A stretch of DNA of 64,000 nucleotides from Vibrio intestinalis (GTDB lineage: Bacteria > Pseudomonadota > Gammaproteobacteria > Enterobacterales > Vibrionaceae). This document shows, piece by piece, positions 17,609 to 25,916 of the stretch. A program made the position numbers and the translations under genes. The DNA lies in the NCBI RefSeq assembly GCF_025195085.2, contig NZ_JANAVY020000002.1, forward strand, positions 124,001 through 188,000, in the 5' to 3' direction. Under the pieces are notes generated by a model. The model searched no databases, was not told where the DNA came from, and saw only the letters and a list, made by a program, of their open reading frames with translations. The stretch's first letter is position 1. Every line of letters starts with the position of its first letter.

Positions 17609-18241
17609 ATGCAAAAAATAGCTATATGGGGCGCGGCAAGTGGACTGGGTGCAGCAATGGTCGAGCAATTTCACCAACTCGGCTTTGAGGTAACAGCCAT
17701 CGCAAGAGATCCTTCAAAAAATCTTCAGCTAGAACAAAAAAACATACCTTCTATCCGCTGTGATGCGACCGACAAAGATCAGGTGAATGCGGCAGTTTCT
17801 CAACTACCTCAAGATACTTTGCATGTCTCAAGTATGGGTAGTTTCATGGCTGATGTGCCTGTAGATTACCTTGGCCACCGCCACCTTATCGACGCCATGG
17901 AAGCACAACAATGCACGCGTTTGATTCTCATCACTTCCCTTGGTTGCGGCGACACCTGGCAATATCTCTCTGAAAGAGCGAAACAAGGATTTGGCGCAGT
18001 CGTCAGAGAAAAGTCTCTTGCAGAAACATGGCTAACTTCGAGCTCGCTTGATTACACAATTGTGCGCCCAGGTGGACTCAAAGATGGCAACGTGACTCAT
18101 CAAGCGCAGCTTTCACAAAATTCAGAAGTGCATGGCGTGATTTCTCGTCAAGAGTTGGCGAGAGTGGTATCTACCTTAATCAACGATCCAACATCGATTG
18201 GTCAAATTTATCACTGTATCGACCCGAACCTAAGCTACTAG
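17609..18241 (+). CDS. NAD(P)-binding reductase, ChuY/BLVRB-like
   Basis: 210-residue atypical SDR (NAD(P)H-binding family) with a GAASGLGAA dinucleotide motif at 8-16, strand VTAIARDP with an Arg favouring NADPH, a TSLGCGD segment and TIVRPGGL near the end. Size and motif order match BLVRB-type flavin/biliverdin reductases and ChuY, the reductase that acts on anaerobilin made by ChuW. Because hutW and hutX lie just across the divergent Fur/FNR region, I infer the same role, but a general quinone or flavin reductase is possible. AGGGGG gives a strong ribosome site. Confidence 0.75.
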   Translation: MQKIAIWGAASGLGAAMVEQFHQLGFEVTAIARDPSKNLQLEQKNIPSIRCDATDKDQVNAAVSQLPQDTLHVSSMGSFMADVPVDYLGHRHLIDAMEAQQCTRLILITSLGCGDTWQYLSERAKQGFGAVVREKSLAETWLTSSSLDYTIVRPGGLKDGNVTHQAQLSQNSEVHGVISRQELARVVSTLINDPTSIGQIYHCIDPNLSY

Positions 18242-18283
18242 TTAACTTCGGCTTAAACGTGGCATACCACTTTTAAAATCACT

Positions 18284-18308
18284 AAGCGCAGAGCCTTGTT
18301 CTGCGCTT
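18284..18308 (+). terminator. Hairpin after the ChuY-like gene
   Basis: AAGCGCAGA / TCTGCGCTT, 9 bp stem, seven-base loop, no clear T-run. It may separate the reductase from the DUF454 gene only partly. Confidence 0.4.
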
Positions 18309-18327
18309 AATCGCTCAATCAATACTG

Positions 18328-18711
18328 ATGTCGACTATGCACACTTATTCTCTCAAACGATGGCTGCTACTTTCCACTGGCTGGCTAGCCATTATCTTGG
18401 CTGCCGCAGGAGTTATTCTACCGCTGTTACCAACAACGCCTTTTGTATTATTGGCGGCATGCTGCTTTATGAAATCTTCTCCGGCAGCACATCAAAGATT
18501 GTTACAGCACCCTAAGCTCGGTCCAATTTTGCTCGATTGGCAGCAGCATCGCTGCATAAGAAGAGATGTGAAACTAAAAGCGTTCGCTGTGATTGTTTTA
18601 AGCTTCTCGCTATCAATCTATCTTGCCCCTCACCCCCACCTAAAATTGATGTTATTAGCGATTGGCCTTATCGTATTCGGCTGTATGTACCGTTTGCCGG
18701 AGAGAAACTGA
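18328..18711 (+). CDS. DUF454 (YbaN-like) inner-membrane protein
   Basis: 127 residues with two hydrophobic helices near the N-terminus (about 12-47, including the family motif LPLLPTTPFVLLAACCF) and one or two at the C-terminus. This is the DUF454/YbaN family, function unknown. The start at 18328 or the Met three codons later are both possible. It follows the ChuY-like gene on the same strand after 86 bases, so cotranscription with it is possible. Confidence 0.82.
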   Translation: MSTMHTYSLKRWLLLSTGWLAIILAAAGVILPLLPTTPFVLLAACCFMKSSPAAHQRLLQHPKLGPILLDWQQHRCIRRDVKLKAFAVIVLSFSLSIYLAPHPHLKLMLLAIGLIVFGCMYRLPERN

Positions 18712-18875
18712 CTCTGATAAATATCGACGATACCCGTACAAATAAACCTGAAAGACATAGCACGGAAAGTGTTATTGGTAAGAATAGGGATACAAACAAA
18801 AAAGGAATATGACGAATCGCTCTAGATAAGACAATCTAAAGTAGGAGAACAAAAAGGAATTTGCATGCGCTAGAT

Positions 18876-18983
18876 GGGTGGAAGCCCCAGCCACATCCCG
18901 GCACACAAGTCACTCGCTGCGGCTGCTTCCTTCCGGACCTGACCGAGTTCACGAGCTATTGTTGCGGGAGGACCAGGGCCTCC
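18876..18983 (-). ncRNA. ffs: 4.5S RNA of the signal recognition particle
   Basis: The minus strand carries the universal SRP core GGTCAGGTCCGGAAGGAAGC, then a partner arm ending GTGCCGGGATG, as in the E. coli RNA. The outer stem GGAGGCCC pairs with GGGCTTCC and the 3' tail reads CCACCC. Length is about 108 nt against 114 in E. coli; ends are estimated from the terminal stem. It binds Ffh and directs nascent membrane proteins to the inner membrane. A promoter lies upstream at 19017-19045, implying a short 5' leader removed by RNase P. Confidence 0.95.
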
Positions 18984-19016
18984 ATAGAGCATCTCTGTTA
19001 ACCAGAGAGTGCGTGA

Positions 19017-19045
19017 ATTATCAGGTATCACATGCGCTATTGCAA
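19017..19045 (-). promoter_or_regulatory. Promoter of ffs
   Basis: On the minus strand TTGCAA and GATAAT are separated by 17 bases, about 35 bases upstream of the mature RNA start. Confidence 0.5.
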
Positions 19046-19137
19046 GTGCCAATCGCAATTAAAGCGCTCATTTAAGTTTAACTGCCTAGCAAATAAACAA
19101 AGTAACGCCCCTTTGCTAATTAACTAAGCAAAATCAT

Positions 19138-21159
19138 TTAATTAGCTAGGCGTGTTTCCAGCGATACTGCTCGATTAAGCTGCACTTCGTTTTGGGCGAT
19201 TTTGCGCTTGTTTGAGTACATGGAGAGATCCGCTTCATGCATTACATCTTCAAGGCTCATGGTTTCCGCTCTCGGCTTAGATACGCCAAACGCCAAAGAA
19301 ACATCCAATTGGATGGTATTGTCCAGCGAAGTAAACTGCATCTTTTGCAAGTTAATCAATGCGTAACTGAGCTCAACAGAGCTGACCGCTCCTACCAGAA
19401 CAAATTCATCCCCGCCAATTCGATAGCTCTGCCCTTTCCAATACTGCTGGATCTTTTTAGCGATATCTTTCAGCACTTGATCACCGACTTCATGACCAAA
19501 GGTGTCGTTAATAGGCTTAAACTTGTTTACATCAAGATAGATGAACGTCTGGTTAGCGCTAATTCCTTGTCTGAATCGTCGTTGAAGCGCACGGCGGTTA
19601 CGCAATTTAGTTAAGTTATCGGTATTGGATTGATGGTGCAGATAGATAACGAAAATGAACGCGACCATCAGCACAAGCACAAATAACGCGATGCTTCTGC
19701 GCGCGAAACGTTGCTCTGTTTGTAATGTGGCCTTCCAGTCTGGCTGCATATCATGACGACTGATGATTTTTTCCAGATCCATGATTTTGATTGCACGGTT
19801 AAACAGCGGCACAAGGGCCTCACCCAGCTCGCTTTTAGAAAAACCGATGGCCAATTCAGAAGAGTAGATTTCACCGATTAACTCATCTTCAACTAAAGGC
19901 AGCAGTGTCCTAGCATCTCTCAACACTTGGTGATAGCTTGCGCGGCTCATCGCAATATAATCTACTTCTCGGTTCATTAATGCGGCGACTTGCTGTTTGG
20001 CATTGCTGTAGGTATAGAGCTCTTTTTGCGGCAACATCTGCCCTAGCAGTTCGTGGTAGAAATCATCCTTTTGCACACCAATGCGCTCGATAATTAGCTC
20101 GGACACATTGCTATAGACATTCTCTTTATACCCTTCGCGCTTAATCATCACACCATATGAGATGACATAAGGATCACTAAAATGGGCAAACTGCTTACGA
20201 GATTCAGATTTAGCAAGTGGTGAAAGAATTTCTATATCTTGCGATTGAAAATCGCCGTACATCTCTTCCCAAGACTCTTCCGCGTGGCTAAGTAGTTGGC
20301 ACTTCAACATCAAAATATGACAAGCGGAATACAGCACGTCAGGCGTAATGCCCGTGACTGTGCCATTGTCTTGATAACTGGCAAAGTGAGCGGCATTTTC
20401 AATCTTCATTCGAAGCGGTTTTTCTCGGTCAATACCACTCTTAACAACCATTTCTCTCAATGCGGTTTGGCGGATCTCAAATTGGTAATTGCGAATCGTC
20501 TCGCGCAATAACTTCTGCACCGGTGCTGAATGTATATACTTTTCAAACTGTTGTAATTTCTCTGGGTGTTTGTTTTTGGGAGCAATTAGAGAAACAGGCT
20601 TAATTGAGATTTGGTGATTAAGAAGCTGCGCATCTAGCCCAGCCATCAACATAGGTTTTAGTTGATTGATGGCATCAACGACACCATCAACGACGCCATC
20701 ATTAAGAAGTTGGCGCGCGTGTTCATGACCTAAATATTCCACTTGTTTGATCGCAGGGTAATGCTCACGAATCACATCACCATAAATGGTGCCTTTGGGA
20801 ATACCAACGGTATCAATGGAATCTAGGGTATGGTTAGAAAAGCTATAAAGGTAGGTATATTCGATGTTGGTAGGGCTAGAAAAATCAAATCGATGAGCGC
20901 GCTGGTCGGTGTAAGTCACGTTGGCGGCAAAGTCACTTTCGCCCAGTTCAACGGCCGTAAGAATATCGTTAAAACTGGGGTAATAGACGTATTCAATGGC
21001 TAAATTAAACTCGTCAGCCAATGAATCGAATAACACTCGACTGACTACATCGTCAGCTTCCATCGCAACACGATAGCCTTTACCTGAAGACGAAGGCATG
21101 GCAAAAGCCGAGCTAACGAGCAGCACAAACAGAGAGCAAAAGACGCTTAACCTAACCAT
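19138..21159 (-). CDS. Membrane diguanylate cyclase with tandem periplasmic binding domains
   Basis: 673 residues: signal peptide (1-20), two SBP-family-3-like periplasmic domains (about 25-240 and 245-470), one membrane helix (488-507) and a GGDEF domain (from about 512). The active motif RIGGDEF is intact at 580-586, so it should make c-di-GMP. No RxxD inhibitory site precedes the motif, so product inhibition there is unlikely. The architecture matches V. cholerae CdgH. The binding domains suggest sensing of an amino acid or similar small ligand. It is transcribed alone, between ffs and a membrane protein. Confidence 0.9.
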   Translation of the reverse strand: MVRLSVFCSLFVLLVSSAFAMPSSSGKGYRVAMEADDVVSRVLFDSLADEFNLAIEYVYYPSFNDILTAVELGESDFAANVTYTDQRAHRFDFSSPTNIEYTYLYSFSNHTLDSIDTVGIPKGTIYGDVIREHYPAIKQVEYLGHEHARQLLNDGVVDGVVDAINQLKPMLMAGLDAQLLNHQISIKPVSLIAPKNKHPEKLQQFEKYIHSAPVQKLLRETIRNYQFEIRQTALREMVVKSGIDREKPLRMKIENAAHFASYQDNGTVTGITPDVLYSACHILMLKCQLLSHAEESWEEMYGDFQSQDIEILSPLAKSESRKQFAHFSDPYVISYGVMIKREGYKENVYSNVSELIIERIGVQKDDFYHELLGQMLPQKELYTYSNAKQQVAALMNREVDYIAMSRASYHQVLRDARTLLPLVEDELIGEIYSSELAIGFSKSELGEALVPLFNRAIKIMDLEKIISRHDMQPDWKATLQTEQRFARRSIALFVLVLMVAFIFVIYLHHQSNTDNLTKLRNRRALQRRFRQGISANQTFIYLDVNKFKPINDTFGHEVGDQVLKDIAKKIQQYWKGQSYRIGGDEFVLVGAVSSVELSYALINLQKMQFTSLDNTIQLDVSLAFGVSKPRAETMSLEDVMHEADLSMYSNKRKIAQNEVQLNRAVSLETRLAN

Positions 21160-21304
21160 AGCTTTTATAATAATTGCGGTTTACCGTTAGGGCATTGGCT
21201 CACTTGCTTGCTGTTTCTCTAAGTAAACTGTGCCACTGGTTGAACATAATGTGAACATATTGTCATATTTTTGTCACTAGGCCAACAAATGGCATGCTGT
21301 TTAG

Positions 21305-22045
21305 TTAGATTTCTTCGTGATGTTCGACACTTTGCAAAATATAGTCTGCAATCCATGCAGTACCCAACAAGCATAACCATACAACGAACACAGGATTCGG
21401 CACGTCAACATTTGGTGCTAGCACCAAAGCCGCAAAGCCTACTGAGGGTAATGTCCAACACAGCAGCTTACTCCAACGGAAGTTCTTTAGCTTCGCCAAG
21501 CTCTCCATTGCAGCCATGATGCCCACCACAGACAAAGCGAATAAAACGGCATAACCTAACTGCGCAATCCAAAGCGGCACGATGAGCAATAACGCCCACC
21601 AGCTATGTTGTTTGCTTGGTTGCCAGTAGCGTATAGACCACCAAACCGTTGCTATAGCCAGCGTTTGTATTACCGTCACCCACGCAGAACCTTCCAGTTT
21701 GCCTGCTGCTTGCGTGGTCATAATGCCCACCAATAGGGCCGACACAATCAAACCTATGGTCACCATCACCCCTAAATTGCTGCGATGAGAAAATACCACC
21801 ATCAGCAAAGGGAAAAGTACCCATAAGCTGACCGAGAGCGTGATTGATTGATAAGGTAACGTTAGGCCGTAAATAGCCGAGGCCACTAAGAAAATGACAG
21901 TAGAAAAGCTGCGGCGAGGAATAAACCACAGAACCGGAATCAATACCGCCAGCAACGGTATATCGCCATCACTATGTCCGATCACTCTGGCGCAGATGAC
22001 GGCCAAAATAGCAGCGATAAAAAACTGCAAAGTCGAAAACAGCAT
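21305..22045 (-). CDS. Multi-pass inner-membrane protein, unknown function
   Basis: 246 residues with about eight hydrophobic segments and a short charged C-terminus (SVEHHEEI). I do not recognise the family. Trp-rich loops (WVLFPLL, WWSIRYW, WWALLL) are notable. It diverges from the ybaZ gene; the 124-base region between may serve both. Confidence 0.65.
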   Translation of the reverse strand: MLFSTLQFFIAAILAVICARVIGHSDGDIPLLAVLIPVLWFIPRRSFSTVIFLVASAIYGLTLPYQSITLSVSLWVLFPLLMVVFSHRSNLGVMVTIGLIVSALLVGIMTTQAAGKLEGSAWVTVIQTLAIATVWWSIRYWQPSKQHSWWALLLIVPLWIAQLGYAVLFALSVVGIMAAMESLAKLKNFRWSKLLCWTLPSVGFAALVLAPNVDVPNPVFVVWLCLLGTAWIADYILQSVEHHEEI

Positions 22046-22169
22046 ACCCTCTCCTTATCCCATCCTTGGAAACATCGAATTAGGGTGTTGACCTATTGCG
22101 CATTCATTGCACAATGTTCAGATTCATCTCAGTTTACTGAATCTTATCGTCAACACATCAAGTAAAAGT

Positions 22170-22472
22170 ATGGACCAGTTTTTAGTGCAAATCTTTGCTG
22201 TAATTCACCAAATTCCACATGGAAAAGTCACAAGTTACGGTGAAATAGCAAAAATGGCGGGTTACCCCGGTTATGCGCGCCATGTGGGTAAAGCGTTAAG
22301 TCGTTTACCTGAAGGGGCAACCTTGCCATGGCATCGAGTCACCAATGCTCAAGGGCAGATCTCTTTGAAAGGGGATGATTTATTAAGGCAGAAAAGAGCG
22401 CTGATTGCGGAAGGCGTGCAAGTTAGCGCAGCAGGAAAAGTCTCGATGAAACAATATGGATGGCAACCTTAA
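22170..22472 (+). CDS. ybaZ: Alkyltransferase-like DNA repair protein (Atl/YbaZ)
   Basis: 100 residues from the ATG at 22170; the upstream 21 codons of open frame look non-coding. It is the C-terminal DNA-binding half of the MGMT fold, with the Tyr-Gly motif VTSYGEIA and Arg finger GYARHVGKAL. The acceptor motif PCHRV reads PWHRV (53-57), so Cys is replaced by Trp. Such proteins bind O6-alkylguanine and recruit nucleotide-excision repair instead of repairing directly. The position next to ybaY and tesB is as in E. coli. Confidence 0.92.
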   Translation: MDQFLVQIFAVIHQIPHGKVTSYGEIAKMAGYPGYARHVGKALSRLPEGATLPWHRVTNAQGQISLKGDDLLRQKRALIAEGVQVSAAGKVSMKQYGWQP

Positions 22473-22521
22473 GGCCATCACCATCCATATCTTTTAATCA
22501 GCCTGTGTTAATTAATGCTAA

Positions 22522-22944
22522 TTAACGAACACCCACCAGCATCAAGTTGAATTCAGTCGTGTTGCTTGGATCAGTGATTGCAGGGTTAATTGTATCGGTA
22601 ATGAAACGCAGTTTACCGTCTACTTCAATTCTCGCGCTTACACTGTAAGTATGATTGGGAATGATTGAGCTCGCGTCATACATCAGCTTAAAGTCAAATG
22701 GTACTTGCGCGCCATTAGTTTGAATGGTTTGCTCTGCGATCACTTTTGCAGGTGCATCTGCTAACGAAACGTCTTGCAGTTTTACCGTGATCACCGCGTT
22801 ATCAGGTAACGCAATACGCTCACGATAGGCAACCGAACCGGAAATAGTTTGCAATTGAATACCTTGTTGAGATGAGTTTGATTGACAACCAATAAGCAGT
22901 GCGCCAAACAATACCGACATGGCCAACATCAGTGCTTTTTTCAT
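22522..22944 (-). CDS. ybaY: YbaY-family lipoprotein
   Basis: 140 residues with a lipoprotein signal and lipobox LLIGC, the Cys at residue 20. The mature part is a strand-rich domain with the family's SGSVAYRERIALPDNAVI segment (YbaY/YscW-like fold). Asp is not at +2 (C-Q-S), so outer-membrane sorting is expected. AAGGGG lies before the ATG. Function is unknown. It diverges from tesB with 190 bases between. Confidence 0.9.
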   Translation of the reverse strand: MKKALMLAMSVLFGALLIGCQSNSSQQGIQLQTISGSVAYRERIALPDNAVITVKLQDVSLADAPAKVIAEQTIQTNGAQVPFDFKLMYDASSIIPNHTYSVSARIEVDGKLRFITDTINPAITDPSNTTEFNLMLVGVR

Positions 22945-23134
22945 AACGTGCCCCTTTATAAATTAGATAGTTATGAGCCTTTAAATCAATTATAGATACG
23001 GGGTTCACTAAAGTCATGCTGACACGCAAACTATTGACTCACTCTTGACTGTGTCAATTTTTAATGAGTATTTGCTCTATACTCAACCAAGTAAGGTAAA
23101 ATGGATTTAGAATTTTTAATGGAATATCAAAACT

Positions 23135-23995
23135 ATGAGTAAACCTCTAACCGAGCTACTAAGTTTATTACAGCTCGAAAAGCTAGAAGAAGGGCTCTAT
23201 CGTGGCCAAAGCGAACACTTAGGATTACCGCAAGTGTATGGCGGCCAAGTGATTGGGCAAGCACTCTCAGCCGCTCGTTACACGGTAGACCCAGATCGCA
23301 CCGTGCACTCATTTCACAGCTATTTTCTCTACCCTGGCGATCCTGAAAAAGCGATCATCTATGATGTAGAAAACCTGCGTGATGGCCGCAGTTTTAGCAC
23401 GCGCCGCGTAAAAGCGATTCAAAATGGCCGCCCTATTTTCTACTTAACCGCTTCTTACCATGGTGATGCGCCGGGTTTTGAACATCAAAACACCATGCCT
23501 GATATTCCTGGACCAGAAAATTTTGCGTCAGAATCTCAACTGGCTGAACAAATCAAAGATTTCTTACCCGAGAAATTGCAGAAGACTTTCTGTGGTGAAA
23601 AATCCATTGAGATGCGCCCTGTTACCGTGGTTAACCCATTAAAACCACAAAAGGTTGAACCAAAGCAGTACCTTTGGATTAAAGCCAACGGCGAGATGCC
23701 AGATAACCAATTGATTCACCAATATCTATTGGCTTATGCATCTGACTGGGGCTTCTTAACCACGGCCTTGCACCCTCACGGGGTTTCATTGCTAACACCG
23801 AAATTCCAAGTCGCGACTATTGACCACTCAATCTGGTTCCATCGCCCATTTAAAATGGATGAATGGCTGCTGTACTCAATTGAAAGCCCAACGGCGAGCA
23901 ATACTCGTGGCTTAGTACGTGGCGAAATTTACAACCGCAACGGTGATTTAGTCGCCTCTGCGGTGCAAGAAGGCGTAATGCGCTTTACCGGTTAA
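23135..23995 (+). CDS. tesB: Acyl-CoA thioesterase II
   Basis: Hydrolyses medium- and long-chain acyl-CoA in the cytosol. 286 residues, exactly the family length, made of two hotdog domains. The signatures [11 protein letters not shown] (N-terminal) and YASDWGFL with the catalytic Asp are present, and the C-terminal [19 protein letters not shown] segment holds the usual active-site Gln region. Single-gene unit with its own terminator. Confidence 0.95.
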   Translation: MSKPLTELLSLLQLEKLEEGLYRGQSEHLGLPQVYGGQVIGQALSAARYTVDPDRTVHSFHSYFLYPGDPEKAIIYDVENLRDGRSFSTRRVKAIQNGRPIFYLTASYHGDAPGFEHQNTMPDIPGPENFASESQLAEQIKDFLPEKLQKTFCGEKSIEMRPVTVVNPLKPQKVEPKQYLWIKANGEMPDNQLIHQYLLAYASDWGFLTTALHPHGVSLLTPKFQVATIDHSIWFHRPFKMDEWLLYSIESPTASNTRGLVRGEIYNRNGDLVASAVQEGVMRFTG

Positions 23996-24011
23996 ACTAA
24001 CCACTTTATAC

Positions 24012-24034
24012 AAGGGCTCTTAGAGCCCTTTTTT
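24012..24034 (+). terminator. Terminator of tesB
   Basis: AAGGGCTC / GAGCCCTT, three-base loop, then TTTT, 17 bases past the tesB stop. Confidence 0.8.
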
Positions 24035-24042
24035 AGAGCGGC

Positions 24043-24510
24043 TCAACTAGCGCCCAATGGCAAAGCTGTGGTGTATTTCAGCGGCTCCATCGCGAAAGTT
24101 GACGTCACATTCGAAATACCCGCCACTGAGTTAACCAGCTTTTTGTAGAATTGGTCAAAGCATGGCATATCCTTGACCAACACTTTCATCATGTAGTCAT
24201 ACTCGCCCGCCATTCGATAGAACTCCATCACCTCAGGAAACTCAGAGACCGTTTCGACAAATTGGCTATACCACTCATGAGAGTGATCACTGGTTTTCAC
24301 CATCACAAACGCAGTAAAGGAGAGATCAAGCTTATCAGGATTAAGCAGCGCCACCCTTTTTTGAATAATCCCCTGATCTTCTAGCTTTTTTAATCTTTTC
24401 CAGCACGGCGTGGTGGTCAAATTCACCGCTTCAGCCAACTCATTGAGTGACAAGGTAGCGTCATCTTGTAGCAAACTGAGTATCTTTCTGTCTGTTTTAT
24501 CCAATTCCAT
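24043..24510 (-). CDS. decR: Lrp/AsnC family regulator, DecR (YbaO)-like
   Basis: 155 residues: N-terminal HTH with [21 protein letters not shown] and a RAM ligand domain. The recognition helix and the MAGEYDYM...FYKKLVNS and [10 protein letters not shown] stretches closely recall E. coli DecR, which responds to cysteine and activates its detoxification. The gene sits in the E. coli-like tesB neighbourhood. It diverges from a cysteine-synthase-fold enzyme, so that gene is its likely target. Confidence 0.88.
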   Translation of the reverse strand: MELDKTDRKILSLLQDDATLSLNELAEAVNLTTTPCWKRLKKLEDQGIIQKRVALLNPDKLDLSFTAFVMVKTSDHSHEWYSQFVETVSEFPEVMEFYRMAGEYDYMMKVLVKDMPCFDQFYKKLVNSVAGISNVTSTFAMEPLKYTTALPLGAS

Positions 24511-24530
24511 TTCTCAATCACACCCAATAA

Positions 24531-24545
24531 GAGAATAATTTTCTC
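24531..24545. promoter_or_regulatory. Candidate Lrp-type operator
   Basis: GAGAA-TAATT-TTCTC inverted repeat in the AT-rich region between decR and the divergent PLP enzyme; a second TTTTCTCTCC lies at about 24580-24590. Confidence 0.45.
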
Positions 24546-24635
24546 CATAATAGGGAAAACAAAGGCAAATTAGCAAAGGTTTTCTCTCCATTTATAGGTA
24601 GATTATTAACATAATAATTAATTGGAGAGAGTCTA

Positions 24636-25709
24636 ATGTGTACTGACCATAACTGGATTAACAACGCTGTTCGTAAAATTGAAGCGGATTACCAACGCTC
24701 TGCGGATACCCACCTAATCAAATTAGATTTACCTAGCGTTGCCGGTATCGATATTTACCTGAAAGATGAAAGTACTCACCCAACAGGCTCTCTTAAACAC
24801 CGCTTAGCTCGCTCGCTATTTTTGTACGCGATTTGTAATGGCTGGGTAGGCCCTGAAACGACCATCATCGAATCCTCTTCTGGCAGCACTGCGGTTTCTG
24901 AAGCCTACTTTGCACGTTTACTAGGTTTGCCATTTATTGCCGTAATGCCTAAATGCACCGCACGTAAGAAAATTGAGCAAATTGAGTTCTACGGCGGCCA
25001 AGCTCACCTTGTCGATCGCTCAGACCAAATTTACGCAGAATCGCACCGCCTAGCGAAAGAACTGAACGGTCATTACATGGATCAGTTTACCTACGCTGAG
25101 CGCGCAACCGACTGGCGCGGTAACAACAACATCGCCAATTCTATCTTCAGCCAAATGGAGCTAGAGGATCACCCTGTTCCTGCATGGGTGGTGATGAGCC
25201 CGGGTACTGGTGGTACTTCCGCAACCATCGGCCGCTTTATTCGTTACCAAAAACACGACACTAAACTGTGCGTGGTAGACCCTGAAAACTCAGTGTTCCA
25301 TGACTACTTCAAAACTGGCAATGCCAACCTGACCGGTGATTGCGGCAGCAAGATTGAAGGTATCGGCCGTCCTCGTGTTGAGCCAAGTTTTATTCCGGGC
25401 GTTATCGACGAAATGCGCACCATTAAAGATGCGGCATCCGTAGCCACCGCACATTGGCTTGAGAAAATCCTTGGTAGAAAAGTGGGCGCATCCACCGGCA
25501 CGAACCTCTATGGCGTACTCCAGCTAGCAAGCGAAATGAAAAAACGTGGCGAGACAGGCTCAATTGTCACATTGCTATGTGATAGTGGCGAACGCTACTT
25601 AGATACTTATTACAACCCTGAGTGGGTAGAAAATAACATCGGTGATTTACAGCCATATATGGCTAAGCTAGAAACCTTTGAAGCCACTGGCGAACTCAAC
25701 GCCGATTAA
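24636..25709 (+). CDS. PLP-dependent cysteine synthase-family enzyme, Cds1-like desulfhydrase
   Basis: 357-residue fold-type II PLP enzyme. The Schiff-base Lys54 lies in HPTGSLKHR, the phosphate loop in [12 protein letters not shown], and an SSSGSTA loop binds the substrate carboxylate. It is longer than CysK/CysM and most resembles Cds1-type L-cysteine desulfhydrases that release sulfide. Divergence from a DecR-like regulator supports a cysteine-detoxification role. GGAGAGAG precedes the ATG. Cystathionine or O-acetylserine chemistry cannot be excluded from sequence. Confidence 0.8.
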   Translation: MCTDHNWINNAVRKIEADYQRSADTHLIKLDLPSVAGIDIYLKDESTHPTGSLKHRLARSLFLYAICNGWVGPETTIIESSSGSTAVSEAYFARLLGLPFIAVMPKCTARKKIEQIEFYGGQAHLVDRSDQIYAESHRLAKELNGHYMDQFTYAERATDWRGNNNIANSIFSQMELEDHPVPAWVVMSPGTGGTSATIGRFIRYQKHDTKLCVVDPENSVFHDYFKTGNANLTGDCGSKIEGIGRPRVEPSFIPGVIDEMRTIKDAASVATAHWLEKILGRKVGASTGTNLYGVLQLASEMKKRGETGSIVTLLCDSGERYLDTYYNPEWVENNIGDLQPYMAKLETFEATGELNAD

Positions 25710-25726
25710 CCAATCTGAAAACTCAT

Positions 25727-25763
25727 AAGGGAGTAAGTGAAGCCTGAAATCACTTACTCCCTT
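25727..25763 (+). terminator. Terminator of the Cds1-like gene
   Basis: A 14 bp perfect stem (AAGGGAGTAAGTGA / TCACTTACTCCCTT) with a nine-base loop, 18 bases past the stop; the tail is only moderately T-rich. Confidence 0.65.
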
Positions 25764-25876
25764 GCTCTCCTTGTCTCCTAATCCCAAACCACAAACACTC
25801 TACACTTCGCTAAACTTCCCGCCGATTAGCGGTGTACCGAGTCTAAAGGTACAGTTCGATCTCTTAGCTATCTTTT

Positions 25877-25889
25877 GTTATGTTATAAC
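25877..25889. promoter_or_regulatory. Zur-like box
   Basis: GTTATGTTATAAC differs by one base from the gammaproteobacterial Zur core GTTATA-N-TATAAC. It lies 27 bases before the start of a G3E GTPase, a family often under Zur. Confidence 0.5.
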
Positions 25890-25916
25890 GTCAAATAAAA
25901 CAAAGGATATATCACC

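Noticed and set aside
18537..18875. Small frames between the DUF454 gene and ffs
   Set aside because: They overlap DUF454 in another frame or end after a few codons; the region seems to be only ffs 3' flank.
22507..22526. GTTAATTA/TAATTAAC hairpin at the ybaY stop
   Set aside because: All-AT stem overlapping coding sequence and without a T-run; too weak to call a terminator.
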